Assembly: GCF_002964605.1 (NCBI RefSeq)
Contig: NZ_PQDH01000001.1
Coordinates: 248,001-312,000 of the forward strand
DNA: 64,000 nt
DNA from: Vallitalea okinawensis
GTDB lineage: Bacteria > Bacillota > Clostridia > Lachnospirales > PQDH01
Reading direction: 5' to 3'
Shown here: one piece after another, positions 16,815-25,063 of the stretch
How the letters are laid out: every line of letters starts with the position of its first letter
Position numbering within the stretch: the first letter of the stretch is position 1
Translations under genes and position numbers: made by a program
The notes under the pieces: generated by a model
Database searches by the model: none
The model's input: the letters and a program-made list of their open reading frames with translations, nothing else
What the model was told of the DNA's origin: nothing

Positions 16815-18740
16815 ATGATACTCTCATGTAAAAATATAAAAAAATCCTTTGGAATTGATGAAATTTTAACAAATGTAACTTTCCATTTAAACCAATATGA
16901 TAAGGTCGCTTTGGTAGGCATTAATGGCGCTGGAAAAACGACCCTTTTTCGCATTATTACTAAAGAACTCACTGCCGATGAAGGTCGTATAACCCTCTAT
17001 CAAAATGCTTCATTAGGTTACCTTTCCCAAGAACAAGACTTAGTATCGGCACATTCCATCTATGAGGAATGTGAGACTGTTTTTGAAGACGTCATTAAGA
17101 CTGAGACTCAATTACGTGAAATAGAGTCGAGAATGAATGAACTCAATGGCGAAGCTTTAGAACAGTTAATGCTAACGTATTCTGAATTACAACACCAATT
17201 TGAAAGCATGAATGGCTATGGTTACAAGAGTCAGATCACTGGTGTACTAAAAGGTTTGGGGTTTACTGTCGAAGAGCTAGGTAAAGCCATCAACACATTA
17301 TCAGGCGGACAAAAATCTCGTGTTTGTTTAGCTAAGCTACTCCTACGGCAACCAGAAGTTTTACTACTGGATGAGCCAACCAATCATCTGGATATTGAGG
17401 CCGTAACCTGGCTTGAAGAGTATTTAAGAAATTATAAAGGTACTTTATTAATTATCTCCCATGATCGTTATTTCTTGGACAAGATTGTTAGTAAGGTTAT
17501 TGAAATAGAAAACAAGAAGTCTGAAGTCTATTCAGGTAATTATAGTTTCTATGCTAAACAGAAGGCAATCAATCGTGATATACAATATAAACATTATTTA
17601 GAGCAACAACGGGATATCAAACAGCAGGAGGCAGTAATTGCTAAATTACGTTCTTTTAGCCGTGAGAAGTCTATCAAACGAGCTAAGAGTCGTGAAAAGG
17701 CTTTAGATAAGGTTGAGCTTTTGGAAAAGCCTACACATATCAATGATGAAATGCGTTTAGTTTTTCAGCCGAAGAAAGTTAGTGGTAATGATGTCTTGTT
17801 TGCTGAGAATTTGTCAAAAAGCTATGATCATCAACTTTTCGATAATGTAGATTTAGATATTAAGCGTGGAGATAAGATTGCTCTAATCGGTGCAAATGGT
17901 ATTGGAAAGACAACTTTATTTAAGATTATCATGAAGCATGTGCCTGTGGATACTGGCCAAATAACATACGGGAGTCGTGTTCAAATAGGCTATTATGATC
18001 AAGAACACGATAGTTTATCTGAAGATAAAACCATCTTTGAAGAATTATCGGACACTTATCCAAAAATGACGAACGGTGAAATCCGTAATACGCTGGCAGC
18101 ATTTCTTTTCACTGGTGAAGATGTTTTCAAATCCATCCTCTCTTTGAGCGGTGGAGAAAAGGGTCGTGTTAGTCTCTCTAAAATCATGCTATCAGAAGCT
18201 AATTTCCTTCTGATGGATGAACCTACGAACCATCTCGACATTACCTCCCGTGAAGTATTAGAAAATGCGTTAAGTCAATATGAAGGAACATTATTTTTCA
18301 TCTCCCATGACCGTTATTTTATCAATAAAGTAGCTACAAAAGTTTTTGAACTAACTCCAGAAAAGCTTATCGCTTATCTTGGAAACTATAATGATTATGT
18401 TGAAAAGAAGGAGCAATTACAAAAGCTGAAAGAAAAAGAGGTTAGTTTAGAATCCATTTCAGAAACAAGTGATTCTAAGCAGGATTGGTTAAAACGAAAA
18501 GAGTACCAAGCACAAACCCGTAAGCTGCAGAATTTGTTAGAAAGCTGTGAAAAAGATATACATGCCCTTGAAGAGGCTATAACATCCATAGACGAGGCTC
18601 TATGTCTTGAAGAAAATTATACAGACCCAGATAAAGCTGGCGAACTCCATTCTAATAAGATCCAACAGGAGTCTCTGTTAGAAGAGAAATACTTGAAGTG
18701 GGAAGAAATTCAGGAAAAGATATCAGAATTAGATAATTAG
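16815..18740 (+). CDS. ABC-F family ribosome-associated ATPase
   Basis: The 641-aa protein has two ABC ATPase domains and no membrane segments: Walker A GINGAGKTT (35-43) and GANGIGKTT (~353), signatures LSGGQKSR and LSGGEKGR, Walker B LLLDEPTNHLD and LLMDEPTNHLD, and the basic P-site tRNA-interaction linker between them (SFSREKSIKRAKSREKALDKV). A C-terminal coiled coil (~560-640) is of the Uup/YdiF type. ABC-F proteins act on the ribosome as translation factors or antibiotic-protection factors. ATG 16815 follows TTAGGAGGT. Housekeeping YdiF-like identity is more likely than a resistance type, but this is not decided. Confidence 0.92.
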   Translation: MILSCKNIKKSFGIDEILTNVTFHLNQYDKVALVGINGAGKTTLFRIITKELTADEGRITLYQNASLGYLSQEQDLVSAHSIYEECETVFEDVIKTETQLREIESRMNELNGEALEQLMLTYSELQHQFESMNGYGYKSQITGVLKGLGFTVEELGKAINTLSGGQKSRVCLAKLLLRQPEVLLLDEPTNHLDIEAVTWLEEYLRNYKGTLLIISHDRYFLDKIVSKVIEIENKKSEVYSGNYSFYAKQKAINRDIQYKHYLEQQRDIKQQEAVIAKLRSFSREKSIKRAKSREKALDKVELLEKPTHINDEMRLVFQPKKVSGNDVLFAENLSKSYDHQLFDNVDLDIKRGDKIALIGANGIGKTTLFKIIMKHVPVDTGQITYGSRVQIGYYDQEHDSLSEDKTIFEELSDTYPKMTNGEIRNTLAAFLFTGEDVFKSILSLSGGEKGRVSLSKIMLSEANFLLMDEPTNHLDITSREVLENALSQYEGTLFFISHDRYFINKVATKVFELTPEKLIAYLGNYNDYVEKKEQLQKLKEKEVSLESISETSDSKQDWLKRKEYQAQTRKLQNLLESCEKDIHALEEAITSIDEALCLEENYTDPDKAGELHSNKIQQESLLEEKYLKWEEIQEKISELDN

Positions 18741-18774
18741 AAAAGTTCAAGGCAAAAGACCTTGAACTTTTTTG
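18741..18774. terminator. Bidirectional terminator between ABC-F and gntR
   Basis: A 12-bp stem AAAAGTTCAAGG/CCTTGAACTTTT has T runs at the 3' end on the plus strand and A-rich sequence on the other side. It ends the ABC-F gene and probably the citrate operon coming from the other strand. Confidence 0.85.
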
Positions 18775-18793
18775 TTTTAACTCCAAAGTGATA

Positions 18794-19495
18794 TTATTCA
18801 CTTTTTTGATGCTCGGTAGTTATTTGTTCTAATTTGTTATTCGTTACGTTTTTTGCAGTATTCTTTACGTGCTTATTCATGAGTTTTTCAGCATTTTTCA
18901 TATCATGATTCTTAATAGCTGTCAATATATCTTTATGCTCTGATAAAGAGACTTCTGCCCTTCCAGAGCTTTCTAATGATGCTTTTCTTACTCTTTGTGC
19001 ATAATTATGAAAATCAGATAAAACATGCTTCAAAATTCGACTACCCGAAATGTCATAAATCTGCTTATGGAATTTGTTATCCAATTCATGTAACTGCTCA
19101 AAATTTCCTCGTTTATAGAAAAACTCAAATAAATCAAGAACTTCTTCAAGCTCTTTTATCTGCTGATCAGTAGCATTTTTTGCTGCCCATTTAGCAGATA
19201 ATCCTTCAACTAAAGATCGAATCGCATAAATATCTTGTATGTCTTTAGGTGTAATACCCGTCACAAAAGCTCCCTTATTAGGTATAATAGTAACTAGTTC
19301 TTCAAGTTCAAGCTGCCTCAATGCTTCTCTCACTGGTGTCCTACTTACCCCTAACTCTTTAGAAACTTGCATTTCTTTAATGGGTTCATCTGTCGAATAT
19401 CTACCTTTTAAAATGTCATCTCGGATCTTGCTATAAACGCGACCCCTCAATGAATACTTATCCGATACTTCTTTGCCTACATCAAATGTGTTCAC
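18794..19495 (-). CDS. GntR family regulator, FadR subfamily (FCD domain)
   Basis: The 233-aa protein has an N-terminal winged helix (RVYSKIRDDILKGRY..., ELGVSRTPVREALRQLELEELV) and an all-helical FCD ligand domain with the metal-binding pattern DxxxH (ELDNKFHKQIYD) and later SLSEHKDILTAI. Such regulators bind small carboxylates via the metal. It is the last gene of the minus-strand citrate synthase-aconitase-isocitrate dehydrogenase unit, 85 bases after it. FCD regulators favour operators like TTGTATACAA, and exactly this occurs on the promoter of the operon, so autogenous control by citrate or 2-oxoglutarate is a reasonable inference. Confidence 0.88.
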   Translation of the reverse strand: MNTFDVGKEVSDKYSLRGRVYSKIRDDILKGRYSTDEPIKEMQVSKELGVSRTPVREALRQLELEELVTIIPNKGAFVTGITPKDIQDIYAIRSLVEGLSAKWAAKNATDQQIKELEEVLDLFEFFYKRGNFEQLHELDNKFHKQIYDISGSRILKHVLSDFHNYAQRVRKASLESSGRAEVSLSEHKDILTAIKNHDMKNAEKLMNKHVKNTAKNVTNNKLEQITTEHQKSE

Positions 19496-19580
19496 AAGGA
19501 ATGCCTCCCCTATTACTTCAATAAGAACAATATAATATTACCAAAAAAAAGAACTATTGAAAAGGGATATTGATAATTTT

Positions 19581-20726
19581 TTAAAGTTTTTCTATAGTTT
19601 CCATTATATAATCGGCAAAGGCTTCACTGGTAGCACCTGTATCTCTACCTGTCATCACTAGCCTTTTTTCTGTTTGCGTACATATTTCTAACGCTCTGAA
19701 AAGTTTATCTGCTTCATTCCCTTTTCCAATATGGTTGAGGAGCATCGCTCCTGCACGAATAATACTACATGGATCAGCATAAATATCCCTGCCTTCAGCA
19801 ACCATTCTTGGCGCAGAGCCATGAATAGCTTCAAACATAGCATAACGCTTACCAATATTAGCGCTTCCAGCAGTTCCTACTCCGCCTTGGAATTCTGCTG
19901 CTTCATCCGTCAAAATATCGCCATAAAGATTTGGTAAAACAAAAACTTGGAAATCTCGCCTTCTTTTTTCGTCAACTAATTTCGCCGTCATAATATCGAT
20001 ATACCAATCATCCATCTCTACATCTGGATAGTCCTTCGCAACATCCTTACATATATCAAGGAATTTACCGTCTGTTGTTTTGACAACATTAGCCTTCGTA
20101 ACGACTGTTACCTTCTTCTTCCCATTCTTACTAGCAAAATCAAAGGCAGAACGAGCAATTCTTTCGGTCCCCTGACTCGTAATCACTTTAAAATCAATGG
20201 CAATATCATCATCTACATGTACACCTTGACTGCCAAGTACGTAAGCACCTTCTGTGTTTTCTCTGAAAAATGTCCAATCGATCCCTTGATCAGGTACTTT
20301 AACAGGACGTACATTCGCAAAAAGATCTAACTCTTTTCGCATAGCTACATTGGCTGATTCAATATTTGGCCATGGATCTCCTTTTCTAGGAGTCGTTGTT
20401 GGACCTTTTAAGATAACATGACATTTCTTTAATTCATCAACCACATCATCTGGTAAAGCCTTATTTACTTTCGCTCTGTTTTCAATGGTACATCCTTCGA
20501 TAACCTTGAAAGTTACCTTCCCACTATCAACCTCACCCTTTAAAAGATATTCCAAAACCCTTTGAGCTTGCTTTGTAATAGCTGGACCAATACCATCTCC
20601 TCCAACAACACCGATTATTAATTGATCTAACTCATCATATTGAATAAAATCTTGTTGCTGTTTCATCATCTCTACTCGCTTTTTTTGCTCATCTAATATT
20701 TGCTGAAATTTCTCTAGTACGTCCAT
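19581..20726 (-). CDS. Isocitrate dehydrogenase (isocitrate/isopropylmalate dehydrogenase family)
   Basis: Start ATG 20726 follows GGAGGTATAAA; product 381 aa. The catalytic core starts at ~residue 41 with VVGGDGIGPAIT and shows FRENTEGAYV, the Lys/Asp catalytic regions (VTKANVVKTTDGKFL, LTDEAAEFQGGVGTAGSANIG) and the nucleotide loop AIHGSAPRMVAEGRDIYADP. An unusual ~40-residue charged helix (MDVLEKFQQILDEQKKRVEMM) precedes the core. Context after Re-citrate synthase and aconitase fixes the substrate as isocitrate, giving 2-oxoglutarate for glutamate. Coenzyme preference (NAD or NADP) is not clear from the sequence. Confidence 0.9.
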   Translation of the reverse strand: MDVLEKFQQILDEQKKRVEMMKQQQDFIQYDELDQLIIGVVGGDGIGPAITKQAQRVLEYLLKGEVDSGKVTFKVIEGCTIENRAKVNKALPDDVVDELKKCHVILKGPTTTPRKGDPWPNIESANVAMRKELDLFANVRPVKVPDQGIDWTFFRENTEGAYVLGSQGVHVDDDIAIDFKVITSQGTERIARSAFDFASKNGKKKVTVVTKANVVKTTDGKFLDICKDVAKDYPDVEMDDWYIDIMTAKLVDEKRRRDFQVFVLPNLYGDILTDEAAEFQGGVGTAGSANIGKRYAMFEAIHGSAPRMVAEGRDIYADPCSIIRAGAMLLNHIGKGNEADKLFRALEICTQTEKRLVMTGRDTGATSEAFADYIMETIEKL

Positions 20727-20766
20727 TTTATACCTCCATTGTCTACTATTCTTTACTTTCAATAGT

Positions 20767-22689
20767 TTATTTTGCGTTCTTTATGGCGTTGATTCTGCCA
20801 CCTACTCGTATTAATTCTATTTCTTTATCTGATAAGTCATGATGGGTAGAATACTGTCTACCCTTTGTTACATTATCAATAACTAGGATGCCATCATCTA
20901 GCTGTGACTTAATATGATTAATTTTTAATTCATCTAAAACTTCAATGTCTTCGTAATCCCTTTTATTATCAAAAATAAGGGGTAATATACCAGAATTAAT
21001 AAGATTGGCTTTATGGATTCTTGCAAAACTTTTAACCAGAACAGCTTTTACTCCAAGATATAAAGGAACTAAAGCAGCATGCTCTCGACTTGAGCCTTGA
21101 CCATAATTTTCTCCTCCAATAATAATACCTCCCTTATTCTCTTGCGCACGTTTTGGAAAATCCGCGTCACAAGGAGTTAAACAGAACTTTGATAAGTGAG
21201 GAATGTTTGATCTAAAAGGTAGAAGCTTTGCATTGGAAGGCATGATATGATCTGTTGTTATGTTATCTTCAACTTTGATTAACACCTTACCAGTAACATC
21301 ATCTTCAAGTGCATTATTTAATGGGAATGGTTGAATATTGGGTCCCTTTACAACCTTTACAGTAGCCCCTTCTTCTGCTGGTTCAACAATCATATTATCG
21401 TTAAGTAGGAATTCCTTTGGTTCATCGATATCTAGTTTCATGTCACTACTTCTAGGATCTGTTAATTTACCATTAAGGGCACTAATAGCTGCTGTCTCCG
21501 GACTTACTAAGTAAACGCCTGCTGATACTGTACCACAGCGACCTTTAAAGTTACGATTAAAGGTTCTTAATGAAACCGCATCTGTAGATGGTGCTTGCCC
21601 CATTCCGATACAAGGTCCGCAACCTGATTCAAGAATCCTAGCACCAGCAGCGATCATATCAGCTAATGCACCATTACTGGCTAACATGTTTAGTACTTGC
21701 TTTGACCCAGGCGCAATAACTAAAGATACGTGAGGTGAAACAGTTTTACCCTTGAGTATTTTGGCTACCTTCATCATATCTCTATAAGAACTATTGGTAC
21801 AACTTCCAATACATACTTGGTCAATATGTATACCTTCTTCTGATTTAACTTCAACTACATTATCTGGGCTATGCGGTTTTGCTACCAAAGGTTCCAATGC
21901 AGATAAATCTATTTCTACAATTTCATCGTATTTAGCATCTTTATCTGGCAATAATTCTTTATAATCATTTAAACGGCCTTGCGCTTTTAAGAAAGCCTCT
22001 GTTACCTCATCACTTGGGAAAATGGAGGTGGTTGCTCCTAACTCAGCACCCATATTGGTGATAGTTGCTCTCTCTGGTACGGTCAATTGTGTGATTCCTG
22101 GTCCAGTATATTCAATAACTCTACCTACTCCACCCTTTACCGTTAGCCTTCTAAGAACTTCTAAAATAATATCTTTTGCTGTTACAAAAGGTGATAACTC
22201 ACCAGTTAATCTAACATTAACTACCTTAGGTGTTGTAATGTAATAAGCTCCTCCCCCCATGGCTACAGCTACATCCAATCCCCCTGCTCCTATAGCAATC
22301 ATACCAATTCCTCCGCATGTGGGCGTATGGCTATCAGAACCAAGGAGGGTACCACCAGGTACCCCAAAACGCTCGAGGTGGACCTGATGGCATATACCAT
22401 TACCTGGTCGTGAGAAATACACACCATGCTTATTGGCAACAGTTTGAATATATTTATGATCATCAGCATTTTCAAAACCTTGTTGCAACATATTATGATC
22501 AATATAAGCTACAGACTTATCTGTTTTAACACGATCTATATCCATAGCCTCTAATTGCAAATACGCCATGGTTCCTGTTGAGTCTTGAGTTAATGTTTGA
22601 TCAATTCTAATACCTATTTCTTGACCAATAGATAACTCACCTTCTATCAAGTGTTCTTTAAGAATCTTTTGCGTAAGATTTAAGTTCAT
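20767..22689 (-). CDS. Aconitate hydratase (short single-chain type)
   Basis: The 640-aa protein fuses the [4Fe-4S] dehydratase part to the swivel domain. The cluster ligands are Cys297 (GSCTNS), Cys357 and Cys360 (SGCGPCIGMG). The swivel domain shows GGENYGQGSSREHAAL and KSFARIHKANLINSGILPL. It isomerises citrate to isocitrate. It is much shorter than AcnA (about 890 aa) and matches the 640-660-aa class of anaerobes and archaea. The start ATG abuts the stop of citrate synthase, with GAGGAGG inside the end of that gene, so translation is likely coupled. Confidence 0.94.
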   Translation of the reverse strand: MNLNLTQKILKEHLIEGELSIGQEIGIRIDQTLTQDSTGTMAYLQLEAMDIDRVKTDKSVAYIDHNMLQQGFENADDHKYIQTVANKHGVYFSRPGNGICHQVHLERFGVPGGTLLGSDSHTPTCGGIGMIAIGAGGLDVAVAMGGGAYYITTPKVVNVRLTGELSPFVTAKDIILEVLRRLTVKGGVGRVIEYTGPGITQLTVPERATITNMGAELGATTSIFPSDEVTEAFLKAQGRLNDYKELLPDKDAKYDEIVEIDLSALEPLVAKPHSPDNVVEVKSEEGIHIDQVCIGSCTNSSYRDMMKVAKILKGKTVSPHVSLVIAPGSKQVLNMLASNGALADMIAAGARILESGCGPCIGMGQAPSTDAVSLRTFNRNFKGRCGTVSAGVYLVSPETAAISALNGKLTDPRSSDMKLDIDEPKEFLLNDNMIVEPAEEGATVKVVKGPNIQPFPLNNALEDDVTGKVLIKVEDNITTDHIMPSNAKLLPFRSNIPHLSKFCLTPCDADFPKRAQENKGGIIIGGENYGQGSSREHAALVPLYLGVKAVLVKSFARIHKANLINSGILPLIFDNKRDYEDIEVLDELKINHIKSQLDDGILVIDNVTKGRQYSTHHDLSDKEIELIRVGGRINAIKNAK

Positions 22690-24081
22690 TTAAATGGCCT
22701 CCTCACATTCAATCGCATCGTAATGTTCCATTGCTTCCATCGTTACTTTTTCTAATTCTTGATCTGTAATAGCTATAACACGCCCGCTTTCATACTCTTT
22801 ATCCACCCATTGTTTTACTCTAACTACAACAGGATGATTTTTTTCAAGAGCTTTATTATCAACTAATGAAAAATAGGAATTAATCCAGTGAGCGATCCCT
22901 GATATTCCTGAAGTATTGGTTATAGCCACTCTTGGTGGTCGGTTTAACAACGATGTAGTATCAAAAATATTATAAATTTCCTCATTCTTCAACAAACCAT
23001 CCGCATGAATTCCAGCTCTTGTAACATTGAAATTCTTACCCACAAACGGTGTCTGGGGAGGGATTTTATAGCCTAGTTCCTTATCAAAGTATTCTGCAAT
23101 CTCTGTAATAACAGTCGTATCCATACCATCTAAAGTACCCCTTAACTGAGCATATTCGAAGATCATTGCCTCTAACGGTGTATTACCAGTTCTTTCGCCT
23201 ATACCTAGAAGAGAACAGTTCACTGATGATGCACCATACAACCACGCAGTGGACCCATTTGTAACGGATCGATAAAAATCATTGTGACCATGCCATTCGA
23301 TAAGTTCAGAAGGTACTTGCGCATGGTGACGCAATCCGTAAATAATACCTGGTACACTTCTGGGCAATGTTGCACCTGGATAACCTACTCCATAACCCAT
23401 GGTGTCGCAGGCTCGTATCTTAATAGGAACACCTGTTTCTTCCATAAGCTTCATTAATTCTAGTACAAATGGTACAACAAAACCATAAAAGTCTGCTCTT
23501 GTTATGTCTTCAAAGTGACATCTAGGACGGATTCCAAAATGAATACAATCTCTAATAACAGCTAAATAATGATCAATAGCTTGCTGTCTGGTCATTTTTA
23601 GTTTATGGAATATATGATAATCCGAACAACTAACAAGAACACCAGTTTCTTTTATTCCAATATCCTTAACTAATTGGAAATCCTTTTTACTTGCACGAAT
23701 CCAACTCGTCACCTCTGGAAATTCATAGCCTTTCTCCAAGCACTTATACACGGCTTCTCGATCTTTTTTACTGTACAAAAAGAATTCAGATTGACGAATA
23801 ATTCCTTTAGGACCTGATAGTCTATGTAAGTAATCAAAAAGTGTAGTGATTTGCTCTGTTGTATAAGGTTCTCTTGATTGTTGCCCATCTCTAAAAGTTG
23901 TATCAGTAATCCAAATTTCTTTTGGCATGCCAATGGGTACCAGACGATGATTGAATGCAATTTTGGGTACTTCTTCATACGGATATAGATTTCGGAAAAG
24001 ATTAGGTTTATTAATATCCTGTAATGGATATTTGAATTCTGTTCGTTCCAACAAGTTTGTATTCGTACTATATTCAATCAT
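22690..24081 (-). CDS. Re-type citrate synthase (isopropylmalate/homocitrate synthase family)
   Basis: Two ATGs follow the AGGAGGT site; the second (24081) has proper seven-base spacing, giving 463 aa. The protein is a DRE-TIM HMGL-like enzyme: DTTFRDGQQSREPY (metal/catalytic loop), CHFEDITRADFYGF, EWHGHNDF (metal His residues) and GERTGNTPLEAM. It is not related to the ordinary Si-citrate synthase. In Clostridium kluyveri and relatives this family makes citrate from oxaloacetate and acetyl-CoA with Re stereochemistry. Aconitase and isocitrate dehydrogenase immediately downstream support this over isopropylmalate synthase. The operon promoter carries a GntR operator. Confidence 0.88.
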   Translation of the reverse strand: MIEYSTNTNLLERTEFKYPLQDINKPNLFRNLYPYEEVPKIAFNHRLVPIGMPKEIWITDTTFRDGQQSREPYTTEQITTLFDYLHRLSGPKGIIRQSEFFLYSKKDREAVYKCLEKGYEFPEVTSWIRASKKDFQLVKDIGIKETGVLVSCSDYHIFHKLKMTRQQAIDHYLAVIRDCIHFGIRPRCHFEDITRADFYGFVVPFVLELMKLMEETGVPIKIRACDTMGYGVGYPGATLPRSVPGIIYGLRHHAQVPSELIEWHGHNDFYRSVTNGSTAWLYGASSVNCSLLGIGERTGNTPLEAMIFEYAQLRGTLDGMDTTVITEIAEYFDKELGYKIPPQTPFVGKNFNVTRAGIHADGLLKNEEIYNIFDTTSLLNRPPRVAITNTSGISGIAHWINSYFSLVDNKALEKNHPVVVRVKQWVDKEYESGRVIAITDQELEKVTMEAMEHYDAIECEEAI

Positions 24082-24124
24082 TTTCATACCTCCTAAAATA
24101 CTATTATAATATTACGATAGTATA

Positions 24125-24136
24125 ATTGTATACAAT
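24125..24136. promoter_or_regulatory. GntR/FCD operator on the citrate operon promoter
   Basis: ATTGTATACAAT is a perfect 12-bp palindrome of the FadR-subfamily type (TNGTNNNACNA). Its half coincides with the -10 box (TACAAT on the minus strand), so binding should block RNA polymerase. Confidence 0.75.
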
Positions 24137-24153
24137 CATACTTGCATTGTCAA
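24125..24153 (-). promoter_or_regulatory. Sigma-A promoter of the citrate operon
   Basis: On the minus strand TTGACA (24148-24153), 17 bases, TACAAT (24125-24130), about 45 bases upstream of the start codon. Confidence 0.85.
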
Positions 24154-24257
24154 TAGATTTTTCTGATAATTGTAATTTTATTATTTTCCCATTCATTTAT
24201 GCTGATTTTATGCATTTTTTTGTAACTTCCATCATATACTTAAATGAGGTGGTTTGT

Positions 24258-24440
24258 ATGTTCTATAATATTCAGGATTTTTATTCATGTACGGACATTG
24301 CAGATGATTTTAGATTGAAAACATATGATTCATTAGATGGCTGCTATGCCACCAGAGTTAAATTGGATGAAAAAAATCCAATTGATTCTATGTCAGATGA
24401 AGAGTTTCTCGCATTTTTGATGTTATTGCTAATGCAGTAA
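24258..24440 (+). CDS. Small hypothetical protein, probably frameshifted
   Basis: A 60-aa reading frame starts at ATG 24258 behind GAGGTGG: MFYNIQDFYSCTDIADDF..., acidic, ending ...EEFLAFLMLLLMQ. If one T is added to the five-T run at 24414-24418, the frame continues as ...AFFDVIANAVNTDQTEYTFFIQIELAPDTV... up to a TGA at 24698-24700, about 147 aa in total, with normal-looking composition. This suggests a recent frameshift, an assembly error or recoding. A hairpin with a T run (24536-24576) lies inside the extended frame, so the true end is uncertain. No family recognised. Confidence 0.5.
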   Translation: MFYNIQDFYSCTDIADDFRLKTYDSLDGCYATRVKLDEKNPIDSMSDEEFLAFLMLLLMQ

Positions 24441-24535
24441 ATACTGATCAAACCGAATATACATTTTTTATTCAAATAGAACTTGCTCCAGATACGGTCA
24501 AGAAACTTACTGATATTGAAATCAAAACCCCCATT

Positions 24536-24576
24536 AAAGAGGATTGCATGAATCATGACATCCTCTTTATTTTTTT
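24536..24576 (+). terminator. Terminator after the small hypothetical gene
   Basis: AAAGAGGAT and ATCCTCTTT enclose a second stem CATGA/TCATG, followed by TTTATTTTTTT. It is a strong intrinsic terminator in form, although the shifted reading frame of the upstream gene runs through it. Confidence 0.7.
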
Positions 24577-24725
24577 CTATATAAAACCTTATAATCCTAT
24601 AAAAAAAGGACATCTACTTGCAGCACACAAATTCAAAACCCTTCATAGTATATATTATCAAACCTATGAAAAGCCCTTAAAAATACGTTTTTTGCCATGA
24701 TTTTATTATTAAAGGAGGGTTTTTA

Positions 24726-24890
24726 ATGGCAGGCTGGGGAAACCAAAATATTTTCTTTTTATTTTTCTTCTTATTATTATTCAATGATGGTGGCGGATAC
24801 TGCGGTGGCAAAGAAGCATTTGCTGAAAATAGTTTATTCTTCTTCCTAATAATATTCATGATGTTATTCGGTGGTATGGGATCTTACTAA
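24726..24890 (+). CDS. Small Gly-rich hydrophobic protein, paralog 1
   Basis: This 54-aa ORF follows AAAGGAGGG. Layout: short polar start (MAGWGNQN), 12-residue hydrophobic stretch (IFFLFFFLLLF), Gly-rich centre (NDGGGYCGGKEAFAENS), second hydrophobic stretch (LFFFLIIFMMLF), and GGMGSY end. A second gene at 27845-28021 has the same two-hydrophobic-block design (NNLMFLILFLLLFNQGG... SFLLILLLLFSGMGGG). Both have their own terminator. The blocks are too short for confident separate transmembrane helices. The family is not recognised; small Gly-rich hydrophobic proteins are common in spore coats. Confidence 0.8.
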   Translation: MAGWGNQNIFFLFFFLLLFNDGGGYCGGKEAFAENSLFFFLIIFMMLFGGMGSY

Positions 24891-24896
24891 AATGAC

Positions 24897-24928
24897 AATA
24901 GGTTAGCCCTAAGGGCTAACCTATTTTT
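24897..24928 (+). terminator. Terminator of small hydrophobic gene 1
   Basis: A 14-bp perfect stem AATAGGTTAGCCCT/AGGGCTAACCTATT is followed by TTT. Confidence 0.88.
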
Positions 24929-25063
24929 CATTTTCGCATCCCCGCCCTTTTATAGCATTATATACACTTTTATATCGGAAGGACATACAATATTAGTGTA
25001 AGGATTAAGAGAGTACTTTTAAGAAATATCACAAAAGGGGTGATTAGCATCAATAATACATCT

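Noticed and set aside
24677-24859. Minus-strand open frame of 60 codons
   Set aside because: It is antisense to the small Gly-rich gene, has no ribosome binding site, and has a composition typical of shadow frames.
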